DNA of 64,000 nt from Musa acuminata AAA Group (lineage: Eukaryota > Streptophyta > Magnoliopsida > Zingiberales > Musaceae): the NCBI RefSeq assembly GCF_036884655.1, contig NC_088345.1, positions 31,552,501-31,616,500 of the forward strand. The letters are read 5' to 3'. Positions within the stretch are counted from its first letter, which is position 1, and each line of letters begins with the position of its first letter. Below the pieces are notes generated by a model. That model saw only the letters and a list, made by a program, of their open reading frames with translations, searched no databases and was not told the origin of the DNA. The translations under genes were made by a program, and so were the position numbers. Shown here one piece after another: positions 44,440 through 57,471 of the stretch.

Positions 44440-45386
44440 TCAAGTAATTTCAAAATAATTCAAGAGAGTTGAGTTACTTACCTTGTAGTCGAAGCCCGTC
44501 AAAGCCCAATTCGTCGTTTCACCTTTGGAAGTTCTTGATTCATCCTTGGTTACCTTCCTCTTCTTTGGTCTTTTCCTCCGTTCAAGTTCATTATTTATTT
44601 TAGATTTTTATTTAATAAACTAATTAAGATTTAGTGTTCGAAGTTGAAGTTCATCATTGTCCTCATCACTTGAGTCATCGCTCAAGTGGTATTCATTTGT
44701 CCGGAGTTCCAAATCCTTTCTATTCTTTGGAATGTGGTTCAAGTGCTCATCGGGTTCAAAATGTTTCAAAAGTATCATTTCCTAGGTCATTAATGACCCG
44801 ATTAATTCTTCTAATGGAAAATCATTTAAATTTTTTATCTCTTGTATTGTGGTTATTTTAGGATCCCACCTTTCTGGAAGGGATCTTAAGATCTTGCTTA
44901 CGAGATCAAAATTTGAAAAAGATTTACCAAGAACTCTTAGATTATTGATGACATCGGTGAAACGGGTGTACATGTCGCCTATAGTCTCGCTTGGTTGCAT
45001 TCGAAAAAGCTCAAAATCATGCAATAAAATGTTAACTTTTGAGTCTTTGACTCTACTAGTTCCCTCGTGCGTGATTTCAAGTGTTCGCCAAATATCAAAA
45101 GCCGTTTCGCACGTTTGAAATCCGATTGAACTCATTTTTGTCCAAAGCGCAAAATAAGGCATTCATAGCCTTTGCGTTTAAAGAAAAATATTTCTTCTCC
45201 AAATTCGACCATTCATTCATCGGTTTAGAGGGAAGTTGAAAACCATTTTCAACAATATTCTATAAATCCAAATTTATAGAAATCAAGAAAACTCACATTC
45301 GAGTTTTCCAATAAGTGTAGTCCAATCCGTTAAACAACAGTGGATGAACAACCGATAAGCCCTCTTGAAAGCCATGAAGAGTCATT
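44440..45386 (-). pseudogene. gag: S10 gag remnant
   Basis: It starts at ATG 45386 (MTLHGFQEGL). The Gag fold is recognisable (TCETAFDIWRTLEITHEGTS, RVKDSKVNILLHDFELFRMQ, KILRSLPERWDPKITTIQEI) with frame breaks. The knuckle is lost. It ends NYFEIT then TGA at 44440-44442, as in S7 and S11. Near the end, CTACAAGGTAAGTAAC is a textbook plant 5' splice-site match. Confidence 0.88.
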
Positions 45387-45415
45387 TCTCTCGGGTGTAA
45401 ATCTGAAATGAGAAA

Positions 45416-45433
45416 TACCTAGCTCTGATACCA
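45416..45433 (-). other. S10 primer-binding site
   Basis: Minus strand TGGTATCAGAGCTAGGTA, two mismatches to the initiator tRNA-Met complement. Confidence 0.85.
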
Positions 45434-45435
45434 AT

Positions 45436-45476
45436 TATTAGGATCAAGAGCACTAAGAGGGGGGGGGGTGGTGAAT
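45436..45476 (-). repeat. S10 5' LTR, inner end
   Basis: Terminal hairpin region with a G run, outer base pair TA (CA changed to TA on the minus strand). Cut by T1 after TGAAT. Confidence 0.85.
45472..45476. repeat. Target-site duplication of T1, left copy
   Basis: TGAAT, identical to 47188-47192. Confidence 0.9.
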
Positions 45477-47187
<1,711 letters not shown>

Positions 47188-47192
47188 TGAAT
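47188..47192. repeat. Target-site duplication of T1, right copy
   Basis: TGAAT, identical to 45472-45476. Confidence 0.9.
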
Positions 47193-47225
47193 TAGTGTAG
47201 CGGAAAACTTTCGACGATTTAAAAC

Positions 47226-47515
47226 GATGTTCGTACGATAAAAACGATTTCGGTAAAAAAGCCGATTCAGAAATCACTTTAACTTGTGATCAAGTGAGAT
47301 GCAGTTAAAGTAAAGATATAGAAAGAGTTTACAGTTAAGATAGAGAACATAATATAATTGTAAACTGAAATACGACATTCGTACGATAAAAGCGATTTCG
47401 GTATGAAAACCGATTCGGAAGTTGCTTTAACTTAAATTAGGCGAAGTGCAGTTAAAGTAAAGCTATGGAGGCAGTTTGCAGTTAAGATAGAGAACAGAAA
47501 GTAAATGCAAACCGA
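47226..47515 (-). repeat. ~145-bp tandem duplication in S10 LTR
   Basis: Two diverged copies, each with TTCGTACGATAAAA, CGATTTCGGTA, GCAGTTAAAGTAAAG and CAGTTAAGATAGAGAACA in the same order (about 47226-47372 and 47373-47515). Confidence 0.85.
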
Positions 47516-48085
47516 GATTTAGAGTGGTTCGGTCAATCTTGACCTACATCCACTTTTGGCTTCCTCCTCCGATGAGGTCACCGACGTCCACTAGAGGCCT
47601 TCCTTCAATAGGTGAAGGCCAATCACCCTTTTACAGTTTCACTCCTTTTGACAGGCTTAGGAGACAACCCTTACAAACTTTTCTCTCCTCTCTTGAAAGA
47701 TCAAAACTTGGAAGAAAAGAGGGAGGAGAACTTCTAGCATTTACAACACTTTTGAGCTCTAAAAATCACAGAGTAAGATTGGATTTTCGGTGCTTTTGGT
47801 TTGAATTTGGAGCTCAAAAATATCATTTCTCGGATTTCCGGGGTCCTGGCGGTACTACCTCCTAATTGGGGCGGTACAATCGCCTGACAGAGCTCGAAGA
47901 CCGAGTTCTGGCGGTGCCACCGCCTAATAGGGGTGGTTGCGCCGCCCAATCTCGCTCGGAGACTGAGCCCAGGCAGTGGCACCGCTTGACTAGGGCGATT
48001 GCACCGCCGAGTCTCGCTCAGAGACTGATCCCAAGCGGTGCCACCGCCTAACCTGGGTGGTTGCACCGCCTAGTTTTCCAAGGAG

Positions 48086-48090
48086 ACCAT
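48086..48090. repeat. Target-site duplication of T2, left copy
   Basis: ACCAT, identical to 56590-56594. Confidence 0.92.
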
Positions 48091-49584
48091 TGTTGGGAAA
48101 TCATGGGGGGCGACATCATATGCGCAGCGGAAGAACAAGAAAACAAAAATCCCCGATTCCCAAAAATATGTTCGTCATCGTGCGAAGATTGGTGCGCAAA
48201 AAATCCGCAAAACACAAAACTGCATATAGAGATTGTGTTACCTAGGGAGATCGTATATCTCTGTTTCCTTGCAGATCCTTAGGAGTGGGTGAAAGAGGTC
48301 AAGCGTCCTCCTCTCTAGCGGTGATCCACACAGTAGGGATGCGACGACGCTCCTCAAATCTCCAGGCCTACTTTGAGGTGGAGAGGGAGAGGAGAATAGG
48401 AAAGGCAAGCAAAGACTCTAGCCTATGAGGCTGTGAATCCCTCCTATTTATAGAGATCCCGTGTCAAACCCTAATGGGTCCTTCCCTAGTGGGTATTGGA
48501 TCTGCATCCAATAAGACAAGGGCTCCGTCAGATATCTCATATCCGAACCTCTACTCATCGCAATGCCTACCATATGTGTGTGACCCTCTAGGCCCAATAT
48601 CGAGCTGGCCGTGAGTCAAACCTATCAGAACTCCTTCTAACTCAGTGAATTATTATCTCTGTAATAATTCACTCGACTCATCGACTACGGACGTACTAGG
48701 CCACTACGCCGTAGTCCCAAGACGATACAGGGGAATCCAATCCATTAGACCTGTCTGTCCTCAGTTACCATGTACCTATAGTCCCTCATCCATCTAATAT
48801 CCCAGAGACCGTATATCGAGCATGGTGCTGTCAGACTCATACGGTTTCTACTCAAGTCTCGCTCTAATCGGATTCTCCCGGAGAACTCTTTCTCTCTCAA
48901 CCCGAATGACCCTGGCTAGGGATTTGTCTGAGCAAGAACATATGGGATATTCCTCTCATGACGCCGAGAGTGGATGATCCTCTGTCGACACTCAATAGCC
49001 CTTGTAAGGTCGACTACCACTCCCAATGACCAGTTGTACTAAATCTGGGACAGCCAAACCTATAAGTCTGGTATCAAAGAGTGGAGCACTCATACAAGAC
49101 ATCCTTGGTGTCTCAAGTCTAAGGACCAGATACACCACTAGGACTACGGAATCGCTGTCTGACAATAAGGCATCATCAACCATCCAGCATTCCGTAAGCG
49201 GATCAATCAGTGAACTCATTCTCCAATGAGCACTTGTACTGTATCCCTAGTGTCCCTACACGAGCAGCTATGAGACCAGCTGCATCCATCATATGGACGG
49301 GTATACAGCACACCAGTCTATCCGGTTATCACGATATCCCTCTCGAGTAACCTATGACCAGGATTATTTAGGATATGTGTTTAAAGGTGAATCGATCTCA
49401 TTATCGTGATCTCATCACGATCCGATTCCCATTGCACAAATCCAAGGACATCACAATATATATATGCATTTATGCAATAGTTATAAAGTGATATACGCCA
49501 AAATATAATAAGCAAAAAGATTCTGTATCACGTCACACGTGCCATCACTCACGTGATTGGCTTGTTAGGCACTTATGACTAGCA
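48091..49584 (-). repeat. T2 3' LTR (1494 bp)
   Basis: TGTTGGGAAATC...GACTAGCA on +. TATA box (inverse) 48445-48452. A short (AT)n at about 49455-49465. Confidence 0.95.
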
Positions 49585-49595
49585 ATCTCCCACTT
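49585..49595 (-). other. T2 polypurine tract
   Basis: Minus strand AAGTGGGAGAT, adjacent to the 3' LTR. Confidence 0.8.
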
Positions 49596-49598
49596 GAC

Positions 49599-52371
49599 CT
49601 AAAACCAATCACCTATGTGTCTGATCCCCATCAGACTCCTGTGACGTTCAAAGACAATCTGAGAGAATGGCTTTGTCAGTGGATCTGCAATGTTATCTTC
49701 GGATGGAACTCTTTCCACTACTACATATCCTCGGGTTACGATCTCTCTTATAAGCTGGAACCTCCTCAGAACACTTCTGATGAGACCCGGGTTCCCTTAT
49801 TTGAGTAATCACCTCATAGTTGTCGCAATATAAGGAAGTAGACTTGTCGCTATCTGTATCGACTACCAAATCTGTGATGAACTTCTTCACCCAGACTCCC
49901 TCCTTTGCTGCATCTAATGCAGCAATGTACTCCGCCTCTGTGGTCGAGTCAGCAGTGGTATCTTGCTTGGAACTCTTCCAGCACGTTGCTCCTCTATTCA
50001 AGGTGTACACATACCCTGAATTCGACTCGTTATCATTGACATCAGACTGAAAACTTGAGTCAGTGAAGCCTTCAACCTTAAGGCTATTACCTCCATATAC
50101 TAGTAAAAGATCCTTAGTCCTTCTCAAGTACTTAAGGATATACTTTACTGCTTTCCAGTGCAATAAGCCTGGATCCGCCTGATACCTGCTCGTGACACTC
50201 AGAGCATGCGCTATATCAGGCCTAGTACATAGCATGGCATACATGATAAACCCTATTGCTGAGGCATAAGGTATCATATTCATGTTTGCCCTTTGGAATT
50301 TTCCATGCCAAACCTTTTGACAATGGTTTCTATGTACCTGGACTGGGACAAGCCAAGCATCCTCTTGGATCTATCTCTATATATTCTAATCCCCAAGATA
50401 TAGGATGCTTCCCCTAAGTCCTTTATGGAGAAATGTCTAGATAACCAAGTCTTTACTGTGGATAGCATTCCTATGTCATTCCCAATGATGAGGATGTCAT
50501 CTACATATAACACCAAAAAGGTGATAGCGCTCCCACTTACCTTCCTGTACACACAAGGCTCATCTTCGTTCTTAACGAAGTCATAAGATCTGATTGACTC
50601 ATCAAATCTTATGTTCCAATTTCGGGAAGCTTGCTTTAGTCCATAAATGGATTTAAGCAACCTACACACTTTATCTGGGCAGTTCTTGGACACGAATCCC
50701 TCAAGTTGCATCATATACACCTCCTCCTCGAGGTTCCCATTGAGGAATGCAGTTTTCACATCCATCTGCCAAATCTCATAATCATAGTGTGCTGCAATAG
50801 CCAATAGCATTCTGATGGATTTTAGCATTGCTACGGGTGAGAAGGTTTCGTCGTAGTCAACACCTTGCCTTTGACGATACCCTTTAGCCACTAGCCTTGC
50901 TTTATAGGTCTCTACCTTTCCATCTACTCCGATCTTTTTCTTAAAGATCCATTTGCAACCGATGGGTACAATACCTTCGAGCGCATCAACTAGGTTCCAA
51001 ACCTTATTAGAGTACATAGAATCCATCTCAGAATTCATGGCTTCTTGCCACTTCCCGGAGTCTATACTCATAATAGCCTCCTCGTAGGTCTGAGGATCAA
51101 TATCCTCAGCATCCTCTCCTCTAATATGTCCCACATATCTCTCAGGAGGATGAGATACTCTATCAGACCTACGTAAAGTTGAAACTTGTGTATTAGGTAC
51201 TTGAACAGACTCGGGCTGTAGAGTGGTGTTTGAGCTTGGTTCTCTAACTTCGCTCAACTCTATCATTCTCCCACTGTCTTCGCCAAGAATGTGTTCCTTC
51301 TCAAGGAACACTACTCTCTTAGCTACAAAGACCTTTTGGTCCTCGAGATGATAGAAGTAATACCCACAAGTTTCCTTGGGGTATCCCACAAATATGCATC
51401 GCTCTGTCCTTGATTCTAACTTATCGGGGTTGTGTCTTTTAACGTAGGCTGGGCAGCCCCAAATCTTAACAACCTTAAGATCAGGCTTCTTCCCTTTCCA
51501 TATCTCATATGGTGTAGACACTACCGACTTAGTTGGAACTTTGTTCAGAAGGTAAGCTGCGGTTTCTAGGGCATATCCCCAGAATGAGATGGGTAGGTCA
51601 GCGAAACTCATAATGGACCGTACCATATCTAATAAAGTATGATTTCTCCTTTCAGAGACACCATTGAGCTGAGGTGTGTAAGGAGGTGTCCATTGGGATA
51701 ATATCCCATGGTCCTTGAGGAACTGAGTAAACTCTGTACTTAAGTACTCACCTCCTCGATCTGATCGAAGAGTTTTGATACTCTTTCCAGTCTAGTTCTC
51801 CACCTCATTCTTATACTCTCTGAATTTCTCAAAGGCCTCGGACTTGTACTTCATTAAGTACACATATCCATACCTTGAGAAATCATCAGTAAATGTAATG
51901 AAGTAGGAGTAACCTCCAATGGCATGAGTTGACATGGGTCCACATACATCACTATGTATGCGTTCCAACAACTCAGTGGCTCTCTCTCCAGTTCCACTAA
52001 ATGGAGAGTTGGTCAATTTTCCACGAATGCAAGGTTCACAAGTTGCATATGACACGTAGTCGAATGGATCTAGATATCCATCATTTAGCAACTTTTGAAT
52101 CCTTCTTTCATGGATGTGACCTAGCCTACAATGCCATAGGTATGCACTATTCACCTCATCTCGTTTCCTCTTAGACACTTACATTCATGATATGTGGAGT
52201 AGTGTCTTGCATAAACAAACCTTTATGCAATATTCCTCTCGTCAATCTCCCCTTAGCTTTGCTAGAATTTACAATAAATTATAGATGTGATAAGCAATAT
52301 TGGTATCCAATACCAATGCACTATCACAAAAATCTAACAATTGGAGATTGATCATGAATGTACTTGAAGCT
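49599..52371 (-). pseudogene. pol: T2 pol (integrase, RT, RNase H), broken
   Basis: 52371-52179 is decayed and too short: the protease (no DSG visible) and much of the region before the integrase are deleted. From 52178: AYLWHCRLGHIHERRIQKLL and CEPCIRGK (HHCC), SDVCGP and TDDFSRYGYVYL (integrase). TAG at 51792-51794 interrupts. From 51626: SFWGYALETAAYLLNKVPTK, the RT ([53 protein letters not shown]). A frameshift and deletion near 50280 remove part of the RT thumb before IPYASAIG. The RNase H part ([21 protein letters not shown]) shifts frame again near 49820, and the last frame ends GIRHIGDWF at 49599. It cannot make a full Pol. Confidence 0.93.
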
Positions 52372-53184
52372 TCACCAAGCTTCTTGTTTCACCCTTTCTG
52401 CAAGGTACTCTTTGCAGTTCCTCTTCCAGTTCCCATCTTTACCATAGTGGAAGCACTGGCCTTTGTCCTTTGCTGGGTCTTTCTTAGCAACCTTTGCTTT
52501 ACCTTGTTTGCCCTTGCCCTTTCCCTTCTTAAGGGAGCTTTCTGCTTTCCTTTTCTTTCTGGTCTCACCAGTGTAGAGAACTGGCTTCTCTTTCTTAATA
52601 GTACTCTCTGCCTCCCTCAACATATTGAGGAGCTCTGGGAGAGTCACCTAAAGCTTGTTCATATTAAAATTCATTATGAACTGTGAAAATGAATCTGGTA
52701 GGGACTGAAGCATAATGTCCACACACAAGTTATCCTCTAGGACCATTCCTAGACCTGTGAGTTTCTCTATCCACTCAATCATCTTTAGGACATGGTTCTG
52801 AACCGGTGTCCCCTCAGTCATCCTAGCGCGGAAAAGGCTCTTGGATATCTCATATCGTTGAGTCCTTCCCTGTTCCTCAAACAATTTGCGGACATGTAGG
52901 AGAATGGATCTGGCATCCATCTTTTCATGTTGTCTCTGTAACTCTGGAGTCATAGAGCCCAACATATAGCACTGAGCAAGAGTGGAGTCATCAATGTACT
53001 TCACGTAGCGAGCGATCTCATCCTCGCTTGCCCCTTCTTCGGGCGTAGGCATCACTGTATCAAGGACGTACATGATTTTCTCCGCTGTGAGAACAATTCT
53101 CAAGTTACGGAGCCAATCCGTATAATTTGGACCAGTGAGGCGGTTGACATCAAGTATGCCACGTAAGGGATTTAAAAGCGACAT
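52372..53184 (-). pseudogene. gag: T2 gag, one nonsense codon
   Basis: It starts MSLLNPLRGILDVNRLTGPN at 53184, with the copia Gag fold (YTDWLRNLRIVLTAEKIMYV, RYEISKSLFRARMTEGTPVQ, DSFSQFIMNFNMNKL). A TAG at 52648-52650 interrupts it; the same frame goes on with [14 protein letters not shown], a Lys-rich stretch and a knuckle [18 protein letters not shown] whose second Cys and His are altered (CX2Y, N for H). It ends QEAW at 52372. Confidence 0.92.
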
Positions 53185-53383
53185 TTTCTGAAAATAAAGA
53201 TGCAGCAGAAATGAATAACATGCAGATTTTGCAAGAAATAAACTATCAAGATATGGACTTCTATCTTAATATGCTCCCACTATTTTACTAACGAGTCACG
53301 CGACACCCTCAGCACGTGAAACGGAAGTCTCCGGCAGACTTCTAGTGGGGATAAGGATCCAATCAGCGTCTTAGTGTAACCTC

Positions 53384-53675
53384 GAGGGACTCGACCAATC
53401 ACACTAAGCCTAAAAGGTAGGGAACTCTTGTCGATCACAACTCCTTGTGATTCCCGTCCTGTTCGGCCTCCGAATCACCATGGCCTCGAGGGACTCGACC
53501 AACCATGATGCTCGGTTAAGTCAACACCTTCGTTACAAGATGAGTCTGATTTAATGATATACCCTCAAGGGACTCGACCAAGCATACCATGCCCTCAGGT
53601 CACCGGTGACATCTCTATGTCGTAAGCAAGATAGCGAATCGCGATATAGGTGAGTCTCGAGGGACTCGACCAACT
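53384..53675 (-). repeat. Four dispersed hairpin repeats in T2 leader
   Basis: CTCGAGGGACTCGACCAA at about 53384, 53485 and 53656, and a variant CTCAAGGGACTCGACCAA at 53566, spaced 80-100 bases. Each has a 5-bp stem TCGAG/CTCGA and a 3-base loop, except the variant. Confidence 0.88.
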
Positions 53676-54469
53676 CAACCTACACCGGGAATCGGTTCCT
53701 ACTCATAACGATGGAAGGCCACGTGGGTCAATCTAATTGCCTCACGTTTACCAACTTAATATTATCGAGAGATGTTTCTATAATTTGGTCTCCTAATATG
53801 ACATGTCACACATATACATATTTAATATATATCTACATCGCATGCAAATATATATACATATCTAATATGTGTATAAGCAATCATATCAGATGATCATGGA
53901 CCACAACCTAATATGATTAGGCCCGAGCCAGTAGGTCTAATCACTCACATCAAGATCTATGTGTGCAACGGTGCATCTCCATGCCCTGTGATCGTCCATC
54001 TCGTCCTCATCGGTTCCGTCGACATCTTGATGCATCTCCATGCATCACGATCGTCCGTCTCGTGGGTCCCGCTATCGCATCCATGCTCCCGCTGCGCCTC
54101 CTCATGTGATTACAACTTAATCATAGGCACGCAGGCCCGATAATAAACGAGAAATATAATGGAGGCTCGCAGACCTCAATAATAATAATCACAAGTACAC
54201 ACATCACACGGTCCATGATCATCCGTCCACACATAATATATCACATGTATAAATAATCATCATCATGTAGGACTACTAGATAATAATAAAAACAATAATC
54301 AACTAAACCTTTTAATTAATTAATATTTTCTGAAATCAGGGACATGTAGGGAATTTCTGAATTTATAGGGGTATTTTCATAATTTAGACAAAAGATAGAA
54401 ATTGGAATTTCTCAAATTCCGAGGGGCAAAACTGTCTTTTACCCAGAAAACCCTAATGCCCTACTCCCT

Positions 54470-54965
54470 TTGCTGCTGCCGCCGCCGCCGCCACCCTGCT
54501 AGCGGCGACCTGTGCGACGGGGCGAGGGCACTGCCCTCGCCTACAGGCGGCACGCCCGCTGGCGGCGCTGCCGCTGCAGGTGGGCTCCCCCGCGGGCCCC
54601 GCTGCCTCCGCAGGCGGTGCTGTCCCGCCGGGCGACCGCCCCTGTGGGGGGGGGGGGGGGGGGTTTCGCCCGCGTCGCTACCCTGCGGCGGCAGACGTTG
54701 CGGGAGCAGCGGCGGCAGACGTTGCGGGAGCAGCGGCGGCAGACGTTGCGGGAGCAACGGCGGCAGGCGCCGCTTCCTTGCGGCGGTAGACGCCGCTGCC
54801 CTACGGCGGCAGGCGCCGTTGCCCTGCGGCGCCTCTGCCCGTGGGCTGCCAGCCCCGCCGGCAGCAAGGCAGCTGCAAGCAGGCCACCGGCCGGCTACTG
54901 CAGACGCAGCCCCTGTGCTGCCCGCCTTCGGCTGCGCTTCACGCACGCAGATCGAGGGCAGCAAC
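54470..54965 (-). repeat. GC-rich island in T2 leader
   Basis: About 500 bases of very high GC inside an AT-rich leader, with CGCCGCCGCC, an 18-base G run (54646-54663) and three perfect 24-bp tandem units (54686-54757, each CGGCGGCAGACGTTGCGGGA plus GCAG). Long open frames on both strands arise from the composition. It may be a captured host exon or an expanded simple repeat. Confidence 0.85.
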
Positions 54966-55062
54966 TGTTGCTGCCCTTTCTCGCTTTTGTGTCAATGATT
55001 TTGACGTCAAAATTCTTCCTAAACACAACACACGCAGTTCAAAACCAATCATTCGCACGAAC

Positions 55063-55080
55063 AACCTGGCTCTGATACCA
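55063..55080 (-). other. T2 primer-binding site
   Basis: Minus strand TGGTATCAGAGCCAGGTT, 18 of 18 to the initiator tRNA-Met complement, one base from the LTR. Confidence 0.92.
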
Positions 55081-55081
55081 C

Positions 55082-56589
55082 TGTTGGGAAATCATGGGGG
55101 GCGACATCATATGCGCAACGGAAGAACAAGAAAACAAAAATCCCCGATTCCCAAAAAGATGTTCGTCGTCGTGCGAAGATTGGTGCGCAAAAAATCCGCA
55201 AAACATAAAACTGCATATATAGATTGTGTTACCTAGGGAGATCGTATATCCCTGTTTCCTTGCAGATCCTTAGGAGAGGGTGAAGGAGGTCAAGCGTCCT
55301 CCTCTCTAGCGGTGATCCACACAGTAGGGATGCGACGACGCTCCTCAAATCTCCAGGCCTACTCTGAGGTGGAGAGGGAGAGGAGAATAGGAAAGGCAAG
55401 CAAAGACTCTAGCCTATGAGGCTGTGAATCCCTCCTATTTATAGAGATCTCGTGTCAAACCCTAATGGGTCCTTCCCTAGTGGGTATTGGATCTGCATCC
55501 AATAAGACAAGGGCTCCGTCAGATATCTCATATCCGAACCTCTACTCATCGCAATGCCTACCATATGTGTGTGACCCTCAAGGCCCAATATCGAGCTGGC
55601 CATGAGTCATACCTGTCAGAACTCCTTCTAACTCAGTGAATTATTATCTCTGTAATAATTCACTCGACTCATCGACTACGGACGTACTAGGCCACTACGC
55701 CGTAGTCCCAAGACGATACAGGGGAATCCAATCCATTGGACATGTTTGTCCTCAGTTACCATGTACCTATAGTCCCTCATCCATCTAATATCCCAGAGAC
55801 CGTATATCGAGCATGGTGCTATCAGACCCATACGGTTTCTACTCAAGTCTCGCTCTAATCGGATTCTCCCGGAGAACTCTTTCTCTCTCAACCCGAATGA
55901 CCCTAGCCAGGGATTTGTCTGAGCAAGAACACATGGGATATTCCTCTCATGACGCCGAGATTGGATGATCCTCTATCGACACTCAATAGCCCTTGTAAGG
56001 TTGACTACCACTCCCAATGACCAACTGTACTAGATCTAGGACAGCCAAACCTATAAGTCTGGTATCAAAGAGTGGAGCACTCATACAGGACATCCTTGGT
56101 GTCTCAAGTCTAAGGACCAGATACACCACTAGGACTACGGAATCGCTGTCTGACAATAAGGCATCATCAACCATCTAGCATTCCGTAAGCGGATCAATCA
56201 GTGAACTCATTCTCCAATGAGCACCTGTACTGTATCCCTAGTGTCCCTACACGAGCAGCTATGAGACCAGCTGCATCCATCATATGGACGGGTATACAGC
56301 ACACCAGTCTATCCGGTTATCACGATGTCCCTCTCGAGTAACCTATGACCGGGATTATTTAGGATATGTGTTTAAAGGTGAATCGATCTCATTATCGTGA
56401 TCTCATCACGATCCGATTCCCATTGCACAAATCCAAGGACATCACAATATATATATATATATATATATATGCATTTATGCAATAGTTATAAAGTGATATA
56501 CGCCAAAATATAATAAGCAAAAAGATTCTGTATCAAGTCACACGTGCCATCACTCACGTGATTGGCTTGCTGGGCACCTATGACTAGCA
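55082..56589 (-). repeat. T2 5' LTR (1508 bp)
   Basis: Pairs with 48091-49584. TATA box (inverse) 55436-55443; (AT)n at about 56449-56470, longer than in the other LTR. Confidence 0.95.
55436..55443 (-). promoter_or_regulatory. T2 5' LTR TATA box
   Basis: Minus strand TATAAATA in CTCTATAAATAGGAGG, the same in T1 and the T2 3' LTR. Confidence 0.75.
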
Positions 56590-56594
56590 ACCAT
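56590..56594. repeat. Target-site duplication of T2, right copy
   Basis: ACCAT, identical to 48086-48090. Confidence 0.92.
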
Positions 56595-57471
56595 CTCCTA
56601 AGCGGTGCCACCGCCGACCCTGGCGGTGCCTCCGCCTAGCAGGAATTCTAGTCCGAATGGGTTGATCCATTCGGCCCAATTTGAGTCTATCAAGGGCCCA
56701 ATTGCTCCCAGATTAAGTTAATGGGATCACCTCCCATTCTTAACTTAATTTACATGCTAACTATGATATTTCTTAAGACATTTACTATAACTTGCTCCGG
56801 TGAGTCAATCGCTTCTTCCAACGAGCTTCCGGTGAACTTCCGGCGAACATCTGATGAACCTTCAGCGATGCTCCGATAGACTTCCAGAAAACTTCTGGAC
56901 TTGCGATGGGCTTCTTTGGCAAGCTCCTGGACTTCTCAGATTTGTTCCCGCAGAACCTCCGACGACCGTCTGGACTTCCGTCGAACTCTCGAACCCCCAA
57001 TATGATCATATTCTTGACTCTAGCGCAACTCCTACTGCATGTCTTACTTCCATCGTAGTTAATCCTGTACATATAAAACAAAACTTCGATCAAGACAATT
57101 AATCCTAAGCAATTAACCAAGTTGTTTGACATGTCATCGGTCCCTCGACGCTTCGTCCGATTCTTCGACGCTTCGTCCGATTCTTCGACGCATCGTCCTC
57201 TCCTACGGCCTATTACCTAATCGGCTAGTTGACTCCGCAACTCTGATATCCTTGGCACAATGCCCGAGTCCATGACCCGAAGCCTTCTGTCGATACGTCG
57301 ACCGATCCACCGGCCCGATGTCCAATCTTCTGACATGTTCCTCTGGTACAACATGATTTTTCCTACTTTAATTGTCTCATCCTGATCGAAGCATCCCGCG
57401 TCACTCAAAACGTAGATTAAATCATAAACATATATCAAATGATTTCATCATTAAATACGAGATTCAAAACA
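56595..57471 (-). repeat. S10 5' LTR, outer part
   Basis: It resumes inside the palindrome region (GCGGTGCCACCGCC). It then has an S1/S3-like block up to the CGTAGTTAATCCTG word (57053) followed by an S7/S12-like block (GACATGTCATCGGT, CGATACGTCGACCGATCC). A 20-base TTCGACGCTTCGTCCGATTC unit is doubled at 57145-57186. It ends GATTCAAAACA at 57471. Confidence 0.82.

Larger units (their letters stand above)
47193..48090 (-). repeat. S10 5' LTR, middle part
   Basis: It contains a diverged ~145-bp tandem duplication (47226-47515), the conserved core (47520-47620) and palindromes GGCGGTGCCACCGCC (47840-48070). Compared with S1/S2 the stretch with the TATA box is missing near 47780-47810, so this LTR has probably lost its promoter. 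Cut by T2 after ACCAT. Confidence 0.85.
53185..55062 (-). other. T2 leader, about 1.9 kb
   Basis: Unusually long 5' untranslated region between PBS and gag. It has four dispersed TCGAGGGACTCGA-type hairpin words (53384-53670), AT-rich middle parts and a GC-rich island (54470-54965). No supported gene; frames in the island are low-complexity Ala/Pro/Arg. T4 is a fragment of the same leader. Confidence 0.8.
48091..56589 (-). mobile_element. T2: complete non-Sirevirus Ty1/copia element
   Basis: Minus strand: 5' LTR (56589-55082), PBS, long leader (55062-53185), gag (53184-52372), pol (52371-49599), PPT and 3' LTR (49584-48091), TSD ACCAT. The LTRs are nearly alike (1508 and 1494 bp, the difference being mainly the (AT)n), so insertion is recent although gag-pol is broken. 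Gag and pol resemble the Tork/Angela side of copia; the exact lineage is not settled. Confidence 0.95.

Noticed and set aside
54402..54998. Protein gene in the GC-rich island
   Set aside because: Ala/Pro/Arg low complexity, open on both strands, inside the T2 leader.
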